64,000 bases of DNA, taken from the NCBI GenBank assembly GCA_033398695.1, contig CM065815.1:10100501-10164500 (forward strand). Reading direction: 5' to 3'. Positions 45,286 to 57,697 of the stretch are shown here, piece by piece. The translations under genes and the position numbers were made by a program. The notes below the pieces were generated by a model. That model was not told the DNA's origin and did not search any database. It worked only from the letters and a program-made list of their open reading frames with translations. The stretch's first letter is position 1; every line of letters begins with the position of its first letter. The stretch comes from Orobanche coerulescens. Lineage: Eukaryota > Streptophyta > Magnoliopsida > Lamiales > Orobanchaceae.

Positions 45286-46247
45286 AAGAGGCTGTAAAGT
45301 CTTTTAGAGCCCGTACACCACAGCCAGTCCAGAAGGAAGCCAGTATCCAACAGACGCAGCAAAGTGTTCAGATGCCTCAGAATTTTGGCCGCGGGCGAGG
45401 CAGAGGACAGTGGGACCGAAAGGGAACATCGAGTGTCGGGTCTGTTCCCCCACGTCTGTATGAGATGAGGATAACAGACGATCAGGATGCTGCTGTCGCA
45501 TCATGTACCGTTCAGATCCTTTCCCAGCCAGTTAGCGTTTTATTCGATATAGGAGCTACGCATTCATTTATATCCTTATCTTGTGTAAATCGTTTGAATA
45601 TTTCTGGTTTTCATACTTGTGAACCTTATGTTGTTGGTTTACCGAGTGGAGAGAGGATTGTCGGGAACTTAGAAACTAGAGATTTCCCTGTATCATTTGG
45701 AGGCAGAGAGTGGCTCTCAAATCTGATTGTAATAGAAATGCAAGGAGACGACCTGATACTCGGAGATGATTGGCTTAATCGATATGGAGCTATTGTAAAC
45801 TACCGACGGAGGAATATCTCGCTGATCGCTGACGATGGTTCTGAAATATTGTTTGAAGGATGGAAACCAGGAAGCTCACGAAAGTTGATCAAGGCGATGA
45901 AAGCTGTCAAATTGTTGAAACAGGGCTGTACCGGATACTGGTGCTATGCAATGAAGAAAGAAGACGAAATTGTGGAACTTTCATCCATTCCTGTTGTGAA
46001 CGAATTTTCAGATGTATTTCCTAACGAGTTACCTGGACTACCTCCACGACGGGATGTAGAATTCACTATTGAGCTGGAACCTGGAGCTACACCAATTTCT
46101 AAGGCGCTGTATGGTATGGCACCTACTGAGATGTATGAACTGAAAAAGAAACTGGAGGAATTATTGGACAAAGGCTATATTCAGCCAAGCGTTTTGCCCT
46201 GGGGAGCGCCAGTTCTCTTTGTCCGAAAGAAGGATGGATTGTTTTGA
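45286..46247 (+). pseudogene. Element E protease and RT N-terminus
   Basis: Open frame from the nucleocapsid tail through the aspartic protease to the start of RT. The protease active-site triad reads D-I-G (VLFDIGATHSFI at about 45540) where copy C has D-T-G, an ACA to ATA change likely to kill the enzyme. The frame ends at TGA 46245-46247 in [17 protein letters not shown]; the same codon is TGA in copy C. Confidence 0.9.
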
Positions 46248-47573
46248 CTGTGTATTGACTATCGAGAACTGAACAAGATGATGATTAAGAACAAGTATCC
46301 GTTGCCATCGATTGATGATTTGTTTGACCAGTTGCAAGGAGCAACAATATTTTTTAAAATCAATCTGAGATCAGGATATCATCAGCTGAGGATTAAGGAA
46401 TCTCATGTTCCGAAATCAGTGTTCAGAACTTGTTACGGACACTATGAGTTTGTAGTGATGCCGTTTGGTCTCACTAATGCACCTGCTGTATTCATGCAAT
46501 TGATGAACCGAGTGTTCATCAAATATTTGGATAAATTTGTGGTCGTGTTCATTGATGACATTCTAGTGTATTCGAATAGCCCGGAAGAGCATGCACAGCA
46601 TTTGCGGATTGTATTAGAACTTTTGAGAAGCGAGCAACTGTACGCCAAACTCTCTAAGTGTGAATTCTGGCTAAAGGAAGTAATGTTCCTCGGTCATGTG
46701 GTATCAGCTGAAGGAGTCCGAGTAGATCCTCAGAAGATCGAAGCGGTTATGGATTGGAAGCCTCCAAATAACGTGAAAGAAGTCCGAAGTTTCTTAGGAC
46801 TTGCTGGGAATTATCGTCGGTTCATGGAAGAGTTTTCCAAAATTTCCCGCCCACTTACTCGACTACTACAGAAAAAACAAAAGTTTGAGTGGAACGAGTT
46901 GTGTCAGATTAGCTTTGATGAATTGAAGAAGAGATTGACGACAGCACCGATTTTATCACTCCTACATGGAACTGAAGGATTTATAGTTTACAGTGATGTT
47001 TCGAACTAAGGACTCGGATGCGTATTGATGCAGAATGATAAGGTGATCGCTTATGCGTCACGACAGCTGAAACCTTATGAAGTGAATTATCCAACACATG
47101 ATTTGGAGCTAGCAGCAGTAGTTTTTGCTTTGAAGATCTGGAGACATTATCTGTACGGGACTCACTGTCAGATCTTTACGGATCACAAGAGTCTCAAATA
47201 CATCTTCAGTCAGAAAGAGTTGAACATGCGACAGAGGAGATGGTTAGAGTTGATTAAGGACTACGACTTGGAAATTTTGTACCATCCAGGCAAAGCGAAT
47301 GTAGTGGCAGATGCACTTAGCCGTAAGCCTATTTCTATCCAGATGCTGGAGACTCTGACCTCCCAGCTCAGTATTCAACGAGAGATGATTAGAGAAGGAA
47401 TTGAAGTGTGGTTACAAAGAGTCCAAGGACAACTGTGCGTGATGGAATTAACTTCATCATTAACCGAAGAAATCAAATCTAGACAGACAGATGATCCTCT
47501 GATGATTCGGTTTCTTGATGAAGTGATCAAGGGAAAGGCCCCCGGATTCGTAATTCATGATATGGAGTTTTGA
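46248..47573 (+). pseudogene. Element E RT and RNase H
   Basis: RT core over 46278-47009, with the NLRSGYHQL block and the catalytic FIDDILVYS. It stops at TAA 47007-47009, inside SN-stop-GLGC (from CAA). RNase H follows in the same frame ([40 protein letters not shown]). It ends at TGA 47571-47573, where a 1-bp deletion relative to C (GATATGG for GATGATGG) shifts the frame. Confidence 0.92.
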
Positions 47574-48453
47574 GATTTCAGAACCGACTCTGCATTCCGG
47601 ATGTTGATGTTCTGAAACAGACGATTATGAAGGAAGCTCACAGCTCGCCCTATTCTATCCACCCGGGCACCAGTAAGATGTATAAGGACTTGAAGCAAAA
47701 TTTCTGGTGGGGCAACATGAATAAAGATGTAGCGGACTATGTTTCGAAATGCTTGACTTGTCAGCAGGTTAAGATCGAGCATCAACGACCTGCCGGAATG
47801 TTGAAGCCACTCCCGATTCTTGAATGGAAGTGGGAGGACATATCGATGGACTTTATCACTAATATGCCGAGAACCAAGACAGAAATGAACATGATTTGGG
47901 TGATAGTTGATCGTCTAACCAAATAAGCTCATTTTCTAAGCATTAAGGATACGTGGGGACCAGAAAGGTTGGCACGAATATTTATTTCAGAGATAGTCCA
48001 ATTGCATGGTACGCCGAAGACCATTATTTCTGACCGAGACGGTCGCTTTGTATCGCATTTTTGGAAAGCAGTTCATAAGGCCTTGGGGAACGAATTGAAC
48101 TTCAGCATGGCTTATCACACGCAGACTGATGGACAATCCGAGAGGACTATTCAAACGATGGAAGATATGTTGAGGGCTTGTGCCTTAGATTGGTCAACTG
48201 ATTGGGAAGTTCATCTACCGTTGATTGAATTTACCTACAACAATAGTTGGCATGCTTCCATTAAGATGGCACCGTTTGAGGCATTATCGGGAGGAGATGT
48301 AGATCGCCCCTATGTTGGGACGATTCATCAGACTTGATTGGGATAGAACCGGAGTTGATCATGCAGACACGAGAGAAGATAGCCTTGATTCGTGAAAGAC
48401 TGTTGACCGTCCAGAGTTGATAGAAATCTTATGCAGACATACACCGTCACCCA
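47574..48453 (+). pseudogene. Element E integrase
   Basis: The HHCC finger (HSSPYSIHPG...CLTCQQVK) and the first catalytic Asp (SMDFITNMP) lie in 47570-47926, ending in a TAA inside LTK-stop-AHFL. The core with [33 protein letters not shown] and the following motif lies in 47969-48337, lost by a frameshift at GGDVDRPYVG, where C still reads YGRRCRSPL. Confidence 0.9.
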
Positions 48454-48888
48454 TTGGAGTTCAGTACGAGAGACCACATACTTTTAAAAGTTTCTCCTAC
48501 TCGGGGAATTTTTCGTTTTGGAAGGAAGGGAAAGCTGAGTCCGAGATATATCGGATCATTCGAGATCCTTGAGAGAGTTGGAGAGTTGGCATACAGATTG
48601 GCATTATCGCCGTCGTTGAGCCATGTTCATAACGTGTTCCACGTATCCCAGTCATGGAGATATATACCGGATCCTAGTCATGTCATTGATTTCGGGGAGA
48701 TCGAAGTCACTCAGGATGGGACATTTGAAGAAAGACCGGTCAGGATACTCGAGAGTCGAGTTAAGCAGTTGAGAAACAAACCAATCGCTTTGGTCAAAGT
48801 TCAGTGGTCATGCCACGGAGTGGAAGAAGCCACTTGGGAAACGAAAGATAGCATGAAGTCCAGATATCCAGAGTTATTTTCGTCTTGA
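48454..48888 (+). pseudogene. Element E integrase C-terminus with chromodomain-like tail
   Basis: A 144-codon open frame with RFGRKGKLSPRYIGSFEILERVGELAYRLALPP-like content, HVHNVFHVSQ, then RILESRVKQLRNKPIALVKVQWSCHGVEEATWETKDSM and YPELF at the C-terminus. The VKVQW and EEATWE elements are the degenerate chromodomain typical of Tekay/Del chromoviruses. TGA at 48886-48888. This region is deleted in copy C. Confidence 0.9.
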
Positions 48889-48923
48889 GTTTTGGGACGA
48901 AACTCCTTTTTAGTAAGAGAGTA

Positions 48924-51305
48924 TGTAATATCCAGATTTATTTTTATGTATTTCATCTGTATTCGAACCCCGTATTATTCGTATTTTTGATATCGATAAT
49001 TGGAGTATGATATTTCTCGCATTGGTATCTTTGTACATAAGTATATCATCATGCAAAATTTCTCATGCAAACTCGTGATAACGCATGCTAAGCATGTAAC
49101 TTAACGCGCGCTATCGGCTACTACTAGCGCACGTTACAAATGAAGAATTGCGTGCGCTAGGCCATCAATTATTGAGCTGGGGGGCTAACACATGCGCCAA
49201 CCGGACGTAGGACCGGATAAGATTCCCGCGGATGAACCTGGACAGTTTTGGAGTCAACTCTTATTAGCGCGCGCTAAGGATGTATGATAGCGTGCACTAA
49301 TCTGCTAGTGTACAGAAAGTTTATATATGGGCCAACACTCCATTTTATTCTCATTTCTTTCGGGCATCCTTCGTTCTTGAGAGACCAGAGAGCATATCAT
49401 CTTCCTTAGACACACTTATAACACATCCACTTGATCATTGGACATTGGATGTTTCTTGTGATTGAGCATTGAAGAGAAGTAGCACCTTGGAGTGGCATAT
49501 AACCAACCGGAGTCAGATTCTACCTTTGGGGTTCAGTGATTTCGTCATATTAAGGTATGTTAATTCTATCTCCAGCCTTAGATTCGGGTTCTAAAGAATA
49601 AGATGATCATGCTAGCAAGATATTGAGTTCCTTTGGTGAATTATTCAACAAACATCATGTTTAGAAGATTGGAATGTTTATGCTTATGATATTGTCATTG
49701 TAACCTCGTAGTTGGAACCTTAATACGTCAAATGATGAGAGGAACATTCTGAAGATGATTATCCGTATGAATTATGTTGTTTTATTGATCATAAAACTTG
49801 GAGATGATATCACTTTTAGTTATAAGGACTTAAGAAAGAATCATCTTAGATTGCATCATTTCTTATAAACTGGAATTGTTAGTTTATCTCCATGGTTAGA
49901 TCGGGATGTAATGATGATATTGAAATCTAGTGCGTCGACCTTAAGAACACCAAACTTCGCATGAGAATTGTAACCAAGATGGATTATGGTGTTGTGATGA
50001 TAATACGTATTCTTGAATTCGAAGTTGTTGTTATCCGAAAGATCATTCATAAACCGTATGAGCATGATATGCATGGAGATGACATGTATTATCACTGAAG
50101 ATTTCATGAGTTTCATCACCGTTAGAACTAGTCTGCTGCCCAGTAGTGAACTGCCATGCACAGTTAGCGCACGCTAAGCTATGTAGATTAACGTGCGCTA
50201 TCGAACATGAGTTAACGTACGCTACATTGGTACGTAACGTACGTTAGGCCATCAGGCGAGTCAGTCGGCTGATCAGTGAGGTACTGACCGTGCGTAGTTA
50301 GCGTACGCTAGGCTTCATTGTTAGCATGCGCTAACGAACAGACTTAACGCACGCTATGTATAATACTTAGCGTACGCTAAGAAGATCAGGCAGATTGCGT
50401 TTTATGAACTTTCGGCCGTAAATTGAATTGGTAGACATTCATACGACGTGAGATAAATTCTATGTTATTTCTTTTGTTAAGGTTCGAGCTTGTTACGTGA
50501 TTGATTGAAGGGGCGACCTTCGAGTGTTTCGTTTTCGTGGAAGTATTGTTCTTGTCTTCGAATCGAGGCAAGTACCTTATTTGTTTTACATATTGATGTT
50601 ATACATATTGTCGTGCATATATATCGTTGTTGTATGTCCACCTTGTGTTGGTCCGACGGGATCATCGGGGGATCTATGCTAGCGTGCGCTGGATCATCGG
50701 ACGGGTTTTTCCACCACGGGTTGGTCTGACGGGATCATCGTGGGTTCTAGGCAGTGAACGCTGGATCGTCGGAATTACCATGTGTATGTTATGATGTCAT
50801 GTTGTGATTATCAGTTGTGTATGTTATTTATGAGTTTCTCGCAGGAGAAGTCTCGTTGGTATTTTGTCATTTCCGTTGTTATTATTCTTCATGAGATGTT
50901 GAATAATATGTTGTGGTACTTGTACTAGCATCATTGTGCTAACCCCTTCAGGGGCGAACATTTTGTTTATGTTCAGGATCCAGGAGAGCAGGGAAACAAC
51001 CACTGGAGCTTCATGACGACGAGGGTGCAGAGTGATGTTCCGGTCAGGTTTATTATCTGTTGTTGGTTATTTAATAAGTACTCGAGTGCGTCGTAATTTG
51101 TGATGTTTTTGGATTTCAGTGATGTATTAATATTCTCCATTTGGACACTTGTACTTTCGGTATTGAACCAGAACTGTCGTATTTTATTTCAAGTGATTTC
51201 ACTAGTTGGTATTTATTATTGTCGTTTCATTTATTCAGCCTTGTAAATTCTTATGTAAAGGATTTACGGCATTGTAACATTCCTGAATATATCTGGGGTG
51301 TTACA
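48924..51305 (+). mobile_element. 3' LTR of element E (complete, 2382 bp)
   Basis: TGTAATATCC...GGGGTGTTACA, preceded by the purine-rich AGTAAGAGAGTA. It is the only complete plus-strand LTR of the family in the window and a good reference. TATA box TATATATGG from 49322. Palindrome clusters lie at about 49078-49310 (upstream of TATA) and 50162-50385. Immediately followed at 51306 by the interior of the C 3' LTR. Confidence 0.93.
49322..49330 (+). promoter_or_regulatory. TATA box of E 3' LTR
   Basis: TATATATGG about 400 bp into the LTR, just after the first palindrome cluster. Confidence 0.6.
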
Positions 51306-52526
51306 CGCTAAGCATGCATGGCAGTTTCTCACTGGATAGACGACTGTTCTAACAGTGATGAAGCTTACGAAATACTCAGTGATTAACGTACGTTATCTCC
51401 ATACATATCATGTTCATACGATTATGAATGATCTTACGGATTCACACATCTTTGAATTTAAGGAAATGAATATCAACACGACACTTATATTCAATCTCGA
51501 TAATCATTCTCATGTGAAGTTCGGTGATCTCAGGCTGATGCACTAGATTCCATTATCATCATTACATTCAGACTACATCTAAAGAACTAATACAACCTTC
51601 GATGATTCTTTCTTAAGTCCGTTTAACAAAATTGATATCAACTCCAAGTCTACGATTAATATGGCAACGTTATTCAATACGGATAATCAATCTCAGAATA
51701 TTACTCTCATCATTGACGTAATAGGATTCCAACTATGATGTTTCAGCAACGATATCTTAAGCATAATCATTACAACTTCTAAACATGATGTTGTTTGAAT
51801 AATTCATCAATGGAACTCAATATCTTGATAGCATACTCATCATATCCTTAAGAACACGAATTCAACATTGGAGATAGTATTAACATACCTTAAGATGAAG
51901 AAAACACTGAGACAATAGGTAGACTTCAACTCTGGTTGCTTGTGTGACAATCCAAGATGAGTCTCTACTTCAAGGATCAAGTATGAGTTATCTCCAATCT
52001 TCAATGATCAAGCTGAGATGGTTTAAATGTGTTTAAGAAGGAGGGGAGGCTCTCTGGACTTCCTGGAAACGAAGGACAACTGAAGAAAACGTAAACAAAA
52101 TAAAATGGGGTGATGTCCCTTTTATAATGTTTCTGTACGTTAGCTGTTTAGCGCATGCTACCACAATATCCTTAGCACACGCTAATGAGCGTTGACTCCA
52201 AAACTGTCCAGGTTCATCCGCGGGAATCTTATCCGGACACATGTCCGGCTGGCGCATGTGACAGCCGCCTAGCTCAATTATTGGCTGGTTAACGCACGCT
52301 ACGCTACATTCGTAGCGTACGCTAACTCCTACAGATAGCGTACGTTAAGCTATTCTTGTTAACGTACGTTATCACGTATTTGCATGGGAAAATTTATATG
52401 TTGCCATACTCATGTACAAGGATACAAATACGAGAAATATCATACTTCAATTATTGATATCCCAATTCCGAATAATACAATGTTCAAATACAGATGAAAT
52501 ACTCAATAATAAATCCGGATATTACA
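51306..52526 (-). mobile_element. 3' LTR of element C, truncated
   Basis: In minus orientation this begins TGTAATATCCGG at 52526 and is cut at 51306, where E's LTR ends cleanly. About half the LTR is lost. Internally it matches C's 5' LTR at 58800-59004. If E inserted here, CGCTA (51306-51310) is one TSD copy; the left copy is not found next to G, so the left flank has been rearranged. Confidence 0.85.
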
Positions 52527-53395
52527 TACTCTCCTACTAAAAAGGAGTTTCGTCCCGAAACTCAAGACGAAAATAACTCTGGATTAGGAGAAACTTTTAA
52601 AAGCACGTGATCTCCAGTACTGAACTCCAATGGGCGACGGCGTACGTCTGCGTAAGATTACTGTCGACTCTGGGTGATCAACAGCCTTTCGCGAATCAAG
52701 GGTATCTTCTCTCGTGTCTGCACGATCAATTCCGGTTCCGACCCGATCAAGTCTGATGAATCATCCCAACATAAGGGCGATCTGCATCTCCTACCGTATA
52801 ATGCCTCAAACGGTGCTATATTAATAGAAGCATGCCAACTATTATTATAGGTAAATTCAATTAACGGTAGATGAACTTCCCAGTCACTTGACCAATCTAA
52901 GGCACAAGCCCTTAACATATCTTTCACTGTTTGAATAGTCCTCTCAGATTGTCCACCTGTCTGCGGGTGATAAGCTGTGCTGAAGTTCAATTCGGTCCCC
53001 AAGGCTTTATGAATTGCTTTCCAAAAATGTGATACAAAACGACTGTCTCGGTCAGAAATAATAGTCTTCGGCGTGCCATGCAATCGGACTATCTATGTAA
53101 TAAACACTCGTGCCAACTTCTCGGGTCCCTACATATCCTTTATGCCTAGAAAATGAGCCGATTTGGTTAGACGATCAACTATCACCCAAATCATGTTCAT
53201 TCCTGTCTTGGTTCTCAGCATATTAGTGATAAAGTCCATCGATATGTCCTCCCACTTCCATTCAGGAATCGGGAGCGGCTTCAGCATTCCGGCAGGTCGT
53301 TGATGCTCGATCTTAACCTGCTGACAAGTCAAACATTTCGAAACATAATCCGCTACATCTTTCTTCATGTTGACCCACCAAAAGTTCTGCTTCAA
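52527..53395 (-). pseudogene. Element C integrase, chromodomain region deleted
   Basis: The frame 53395-53129 carries the end of the HHCC finger (CLTCQQVK) and SMDFITN. 53083-52658 carries [28 protein letters not shown] and [11 protein letters not shown]. Compared with E, bases equivalent to 48500-48865 (366 bp, 122 codons) are missing: TTTCTCCTA is joined directly to ATCCAGAGTT. The integrase tail and chromodomain are thereby removed while the terminal codons and stop remain. Confidence 0.88.
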
Positions 53396-53401
53396 GTCCT
53401 T

Positions 53402-54811
53402 CTACATCTTAGTGGTGCCCGGGTGGATAGAATAGGGTGTGCTGTGAGCTTCCTTCATAATCGTCCATTTCAGAACATCAACATCGGGAACGCAAAGTCG
53501 GTTCTGAAATCTCAAAACTCCATCATCATGAATTATAAATCCTGGGGCTTTTCCTTTGTTTACTTCATCGTGCAACCGAATCATCAGAAAATCATCCAAT
53601 TGCTTAGATTTGATTTCTTCGGTTAACGATGAAGTTATTTCCATCACGCAAAGTTGTCCCTGGACTCTTTGCAACCATACTTCAATTCCCTCTCGAATCA
53701 ATTCCCTTTGAAAGTTGAGCTGGGAGGTCAGAGTCTCCAGCATCTGAATAGAAATAGGCTTGCGGCTAAGTGCATCGGCCACTATATTTGCTTTGCCTGG
53801 ATGATAAAGAATCTCCAAGTTATAGTCCTTAATAAGTTCCACCCATCTTCTTTGCCGCATGTTAAACTCTTTCTGACTGAAGATGTATTTGAGACTCTTG
53901 TGATCCATAAAGATCTGACAGTGAGTCCCGTACAGGTAATGTCTCCAGATTTTCAAAGCAAAAACTACTGCTGCCAGCTCCAAATCATGCGTTGGGTAAT
54001 TCACTTCATAAGGTTTCAGCTGTCGTGACGCATAAGCGATCACCTTATCATTCTGCATCAATACGCATCTGAGTCCTTGGTTCGAAGTATCACTGTAAAC
54101 TATAAATCCTCCAGTTCCCTGTGGGAGTGCTAAAATCGGTGCCGTCGTCAATCTCTTCTTCAATTCATCAAATCTATTTTGGCACAACTCATTCCACTCA
54201 AACCTTTGAGTTTTCTGCAGTAGTCGAGTAAGTCGGCGGGTAATTTTGGAAAACCCTTCTACGAACCGACGATAATATCCAGCAAGTCCTAAGAAACTCC
54301 GAACTTCTTTCACGTTCTTTGGAGGCTTCTAATCCATAAATGCTTCGATCTTCTGAGGATCTACTCGGACTCCTTCAGCTGATACCACATGGCCGAGGAA
54401 CACTACTTCCTTTAGCCAGAATTCACACTTAGAAAGTTTGGCGTACAATTGTTCATTTCTCAACAGGTCTAACACAATCCGTAAATGCTACGCATGCTCT
54501 TCCGGGCTCTTAAAATACACCAGAATGTCATCAATGAACACAACCACAAATTTATCCAAATACTCGATGAACACTCGGTTCATCAATTGCATGAATACAG
54601 TAGGTGCGTTAGTGAGACCAAACGGCATCACTACAAACTCATAGTGTCCGTAGCGAGTTCTGAATGCTGATTTCGGAACATCAGATTCCTTAATCGTCAG
54701 CTGATGATATCCTGATCTCAGATCAATTTTAGAAAACACCGTTGCTCCTTGTAACTGGTCAAACAAATCATCAATCCGTGGCAACGGATACTTGTTCTTA
54801 ATCGTCATCAT
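53402..54811 (-). pseudogene. Element C RT and RNase H
   Basis: RT core over 54811-54488 ([38 protein letters not shown]), ending in TAG at EEHA-stop-HLRIV. The connection and RNase H lie over 54313-53402 ([57 protein letters not shown]), open for 303 codons up to the HPG of integrase. A TAG from Trp separates the two near 54,330. Confidence 0.92.
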
Positions 54812-54838
54812 GTTCAGCTCTCGATAGTCAATACACAG

Positions 54839-55621
54839 TCAAAGCGATCCATCCTTCTTCCGGACAAAAAGAACTGGTGCTCCCCAGGGCGAAATGCTTG
54901 GCTGGATATAGCCTTTGTCCATTAATTCCTCCAGTTGCTTTTTCAGTTCGTACATATCAGTAGGTGCCATACGATACGGCGCTTTAGAAATTAGTGTAGC
55001 TCCAGGTTCCAGCTCGATGGTGAATTCTACATATCGTCGTGGAGGTAGTCCAGGTAACTCATGAGGAAATACATCCGGAAATTCGTTCACAATCGGAATG
55101 GATGAAAGTTCCACAATTTCGTCTTTTTTCTTCATTGCATAGCACCAGTATCCGGTACAGCCCTGTTTCAACAATTTGACAGCTTTCATCGCCTTGATCA
55201 TCTTTCCTGAGCTTCCTGGTTTCCATCCTTCAAATAGTATTTCGGAACCATCATCAGCGATCAGCGAGATATTCCTCTTTCGGTAGTTTACAATAGCTCC
55301 ATATCGATTAAGCCAATCATCTCCGAGTATCAGGTCGTCTCCTTGCATTTCTATCACAATCAGATTTGAGAGCCACTCTCTGCCTCCAAATGATACAGGG
55401 AAATCTCTAGTTTCTAAGTTTCCAACAATCCTCTCCGCACTCGGTAAACCCACAACATAAGGCTCACAATTATGAAAACCAGAAATATTCAAACGATTTA
55501 CACAAGACAAGGATATAAATGAATGCGTAGCTCCTGTATCGAATAAAACACTAACTGGTTGTGAAAGAATCTTGACAGTACCTGATGCACTAGCATCATC
55601 CTGGTCGTCTGTTATCCTCAT
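54839..55621 (-). pseudogene. Element C protease and RT N-terminus
   Basis: A 260-codon open frame with an intact protease active site (VLFDTGATHSFI), then the linker and RT start (APYRMAPTDMYELKKQLEELMDKGYIQPS...PWGAPVLFVRKKDGS). It ends at TGA (54841-54839) at the same codon as in element E. Confidence 0.92.
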
Positions 55622-57462
55622 CTCGTACAGACGTGGGGGAACGGATCCAACACTTGATGTCCCCTTTCGGTCCCACTATCCTCTGCCTCGTCCGCGGCCA
55701 AAATTCTGAGGCATCTGAACACTTTGCTGTGTCTGTTGGATACTGGCTTCCTTCTGAACTGGCTGTGGTGTACGGGCTCTAAAAGACTTTGCAGCCTCTT
55801 CACAGAACACCGCACGATGTCCTTCTCGACCACAATCAAAACAAGTCACGGCAGGTAGGGGCAATTCCGTCGATAGTGCCCTGTCTGGGAATAGTTAAAG
55901 CATTTCCATGTGACATCCGTCGTGGTTGATGCTGCTCTGAAGTTATTTCCGCTCTTAGATAGGTGTGGAGGTTTCTTGAAAGAATGAAAGGATGACTACT
56001 CTTGTGCTCCGTGAAACTACCGGAGACTTTCTGCTTCTTGGACTCTACCAACTTCTCCATTGCTGCTTCCTTGATTTCATACGCCAACGCTTTATCCTGG
56101 TATTGACAGATAGTGGTACATTCAAAACCGGACATGTACCTCTGGATTTCTGGTTTCATTCTCATATCAAAATGGATCATTATTTCTGCATCTGTTCTGA
56201 CTAGATGTCGAACAAATGCTAACTGCTGGTTAAACGTCTTAATTTCCTGAGATACTGGCACATCTGAAGGCTGAGCGGAGGAAAACTCCCGAACCTTGGC
56301 TTCCCTCACAGGACGAGGGCAATACTGAGCTTCCATCATCAATTTAAATTCTGTCCAATCAGCATCATGGTCTAGGGATGGCAGGAAAGCCCAAACCCGT
56401 GGGGCACACCCGAACCCGAACCCAAGTCAATGGGTAAAACCCGAGTTGACTGGGTTTGGGTTTGGGTTCGAGCGACACCCGATATTACGGGTGTGGGTTT
56501 GGGATCACTCAAACCCACACCCGAAACCCAGACACCCGCCCAGTTATATATTAAATTACCTAATTACCCTATATATATATATATAAGTGTAAATTAGGAT
56601 TTTCACTTTTCACCCATTCTTTTCCTACACATCTCACGACTCACTCTGCCTATGTTAATTGTATGTTATTGTAATTTAATTTTTTGAGAGTCTATGTTGA
56701 GGAATATGTTAAAATGTGTTATTATTGTATTGTCATTTGTAAACTATTTTATTATTCTATTGACATTTGCAAACTATGTTAAATTATGCTACATTTTGCA
56801 TTTTATCAAATTTGCGGGTTTGGGTTTGGGTGAAAAAACCCGAACCCAATGGGTGTGGGTGTGGGTTTTGTTTTGCCACCCAAACAGCCTTTGGATTTGG
56901 GTTTGGGTTCGGGTGGTGATTTCGGGTGTGGGTTTGGGGAGTATAAAACCCGCACCTGACCCGACCCGTTGCCATCCATATCATGGTCTACAGGTCGGAT
57001 GGCTTCCCACCATTCAGACGCTTCTCCTATCAGAAAGTACTGAGCAATAGAGGCTTTCCGATCGTCAGGGCAATTAATCCCGGCAAAAATTTTCTCTAGT
57101 TCCTTCAACCAATGATCCCAGGTGGGAGTCTCAGAAATACCGTCGAACTTAGGTGGTTGCATCTTCGCCACCTCTTGCAGCCATCGGTCAACTCGATTTC
57201 CCATGTATGGGATACCTTGTTGTCGATCTCCCTGCTGTAATCCCACCGCCACCTGCATCCGGTCCACAACCTGGGCAAACTGAGTCATCTGGTTCACCAC
57301 CTGACGAAGGATTTCGGGCACAGCAGGTTCCGGTTCATTATTAATAGATCTTTGTGGCTCGTTCGAGCTGTGGCAGGCCTGATTAGAGGGCGAGGCTTCT
57401 CTTTCAGCATTCCTTCTTCCGCGTCCGCAACCGCGACCACGTCCACGTCCACCTCTCAACAT
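55622..57462 (-). pseudogene. Element C gag pseudogene, split by a hAT MITE
   Basis: Starts at the ATG at 57462 (MLRGGRGRGRGCGRGRRNAERE) and is open through the N-terminal capsid (QFAQVVDRMQVAVGLQQGD; FAGINCPDDRKASIAQYFLIGEASEWW) to 56989, where a 608-bp MITE interrupts it. The rest of the capsid follows at 56364-55836 with a further frameshift. Knuckle 1 is damaged (CFN followed by Tyr instead of Cys). The second knuckle (CFDCGREGHRAVFC) lies in a shifted frame, with the same 1-bp loss as element E at about 55858. Confidence 0.9.
56373..56980. mobile_element. hAT-type MITE in C gag, TSD TCATGGTC
   Basis: A 608-bp element with ends TAGGGATGGCAG and (reverse complement) TATGGATGGCAA, flanked by the perfect 8-bp direct repeat TCATGGTC (56365-56372, 56981-56988). 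Removal of the element and one TSD copy restores continuity with gag of A and E. The subterminal arms are AACCCGAACCC/GGGTTTGGGT repeats in inverted orientation around an AT-rich centre. The plus-strand ORF 56694-57050 is spurious. Confidence 0.94.
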
Positions 57463-57680
57463 ACTGTAAGCATAAATACTCAACATACAGGAAACAATAT
57501 CATTCAAATGTTCAAGTATAAAGAGATACAACATGTAAAGGACGAGATAGAGTTTAGGAACTTACAACCACTGCTCGCATGAAGACGTATGCAGTACAGT
57601 GATGTTATTCGCGGCTGGTTACTTCAAAAGACATATATGACCCCTATTTTAACCCAATGGCCAAGATATCTATAATCTTA

Positions 57681-57692
57681 GCTCTGATACCA
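57681..57692 (-). other. Primer binding site of element C
   Basis: The minus strand reads TGGTATCAGAGC, a perfect initiator tRNA-Met PBS, five bases after the LTR end. Confidence 0.9.
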
Positions 57693-57697
57693 TATTC

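Noticed and set aside
56440..56960. Interstitial telomere-like repeat (GGGTTTGGGT)
   Set aside because: The motif is the subterminal repeat of the hAT MITE with TSD TCATGGTC and does not match the plant telomere heptamer in tandem.
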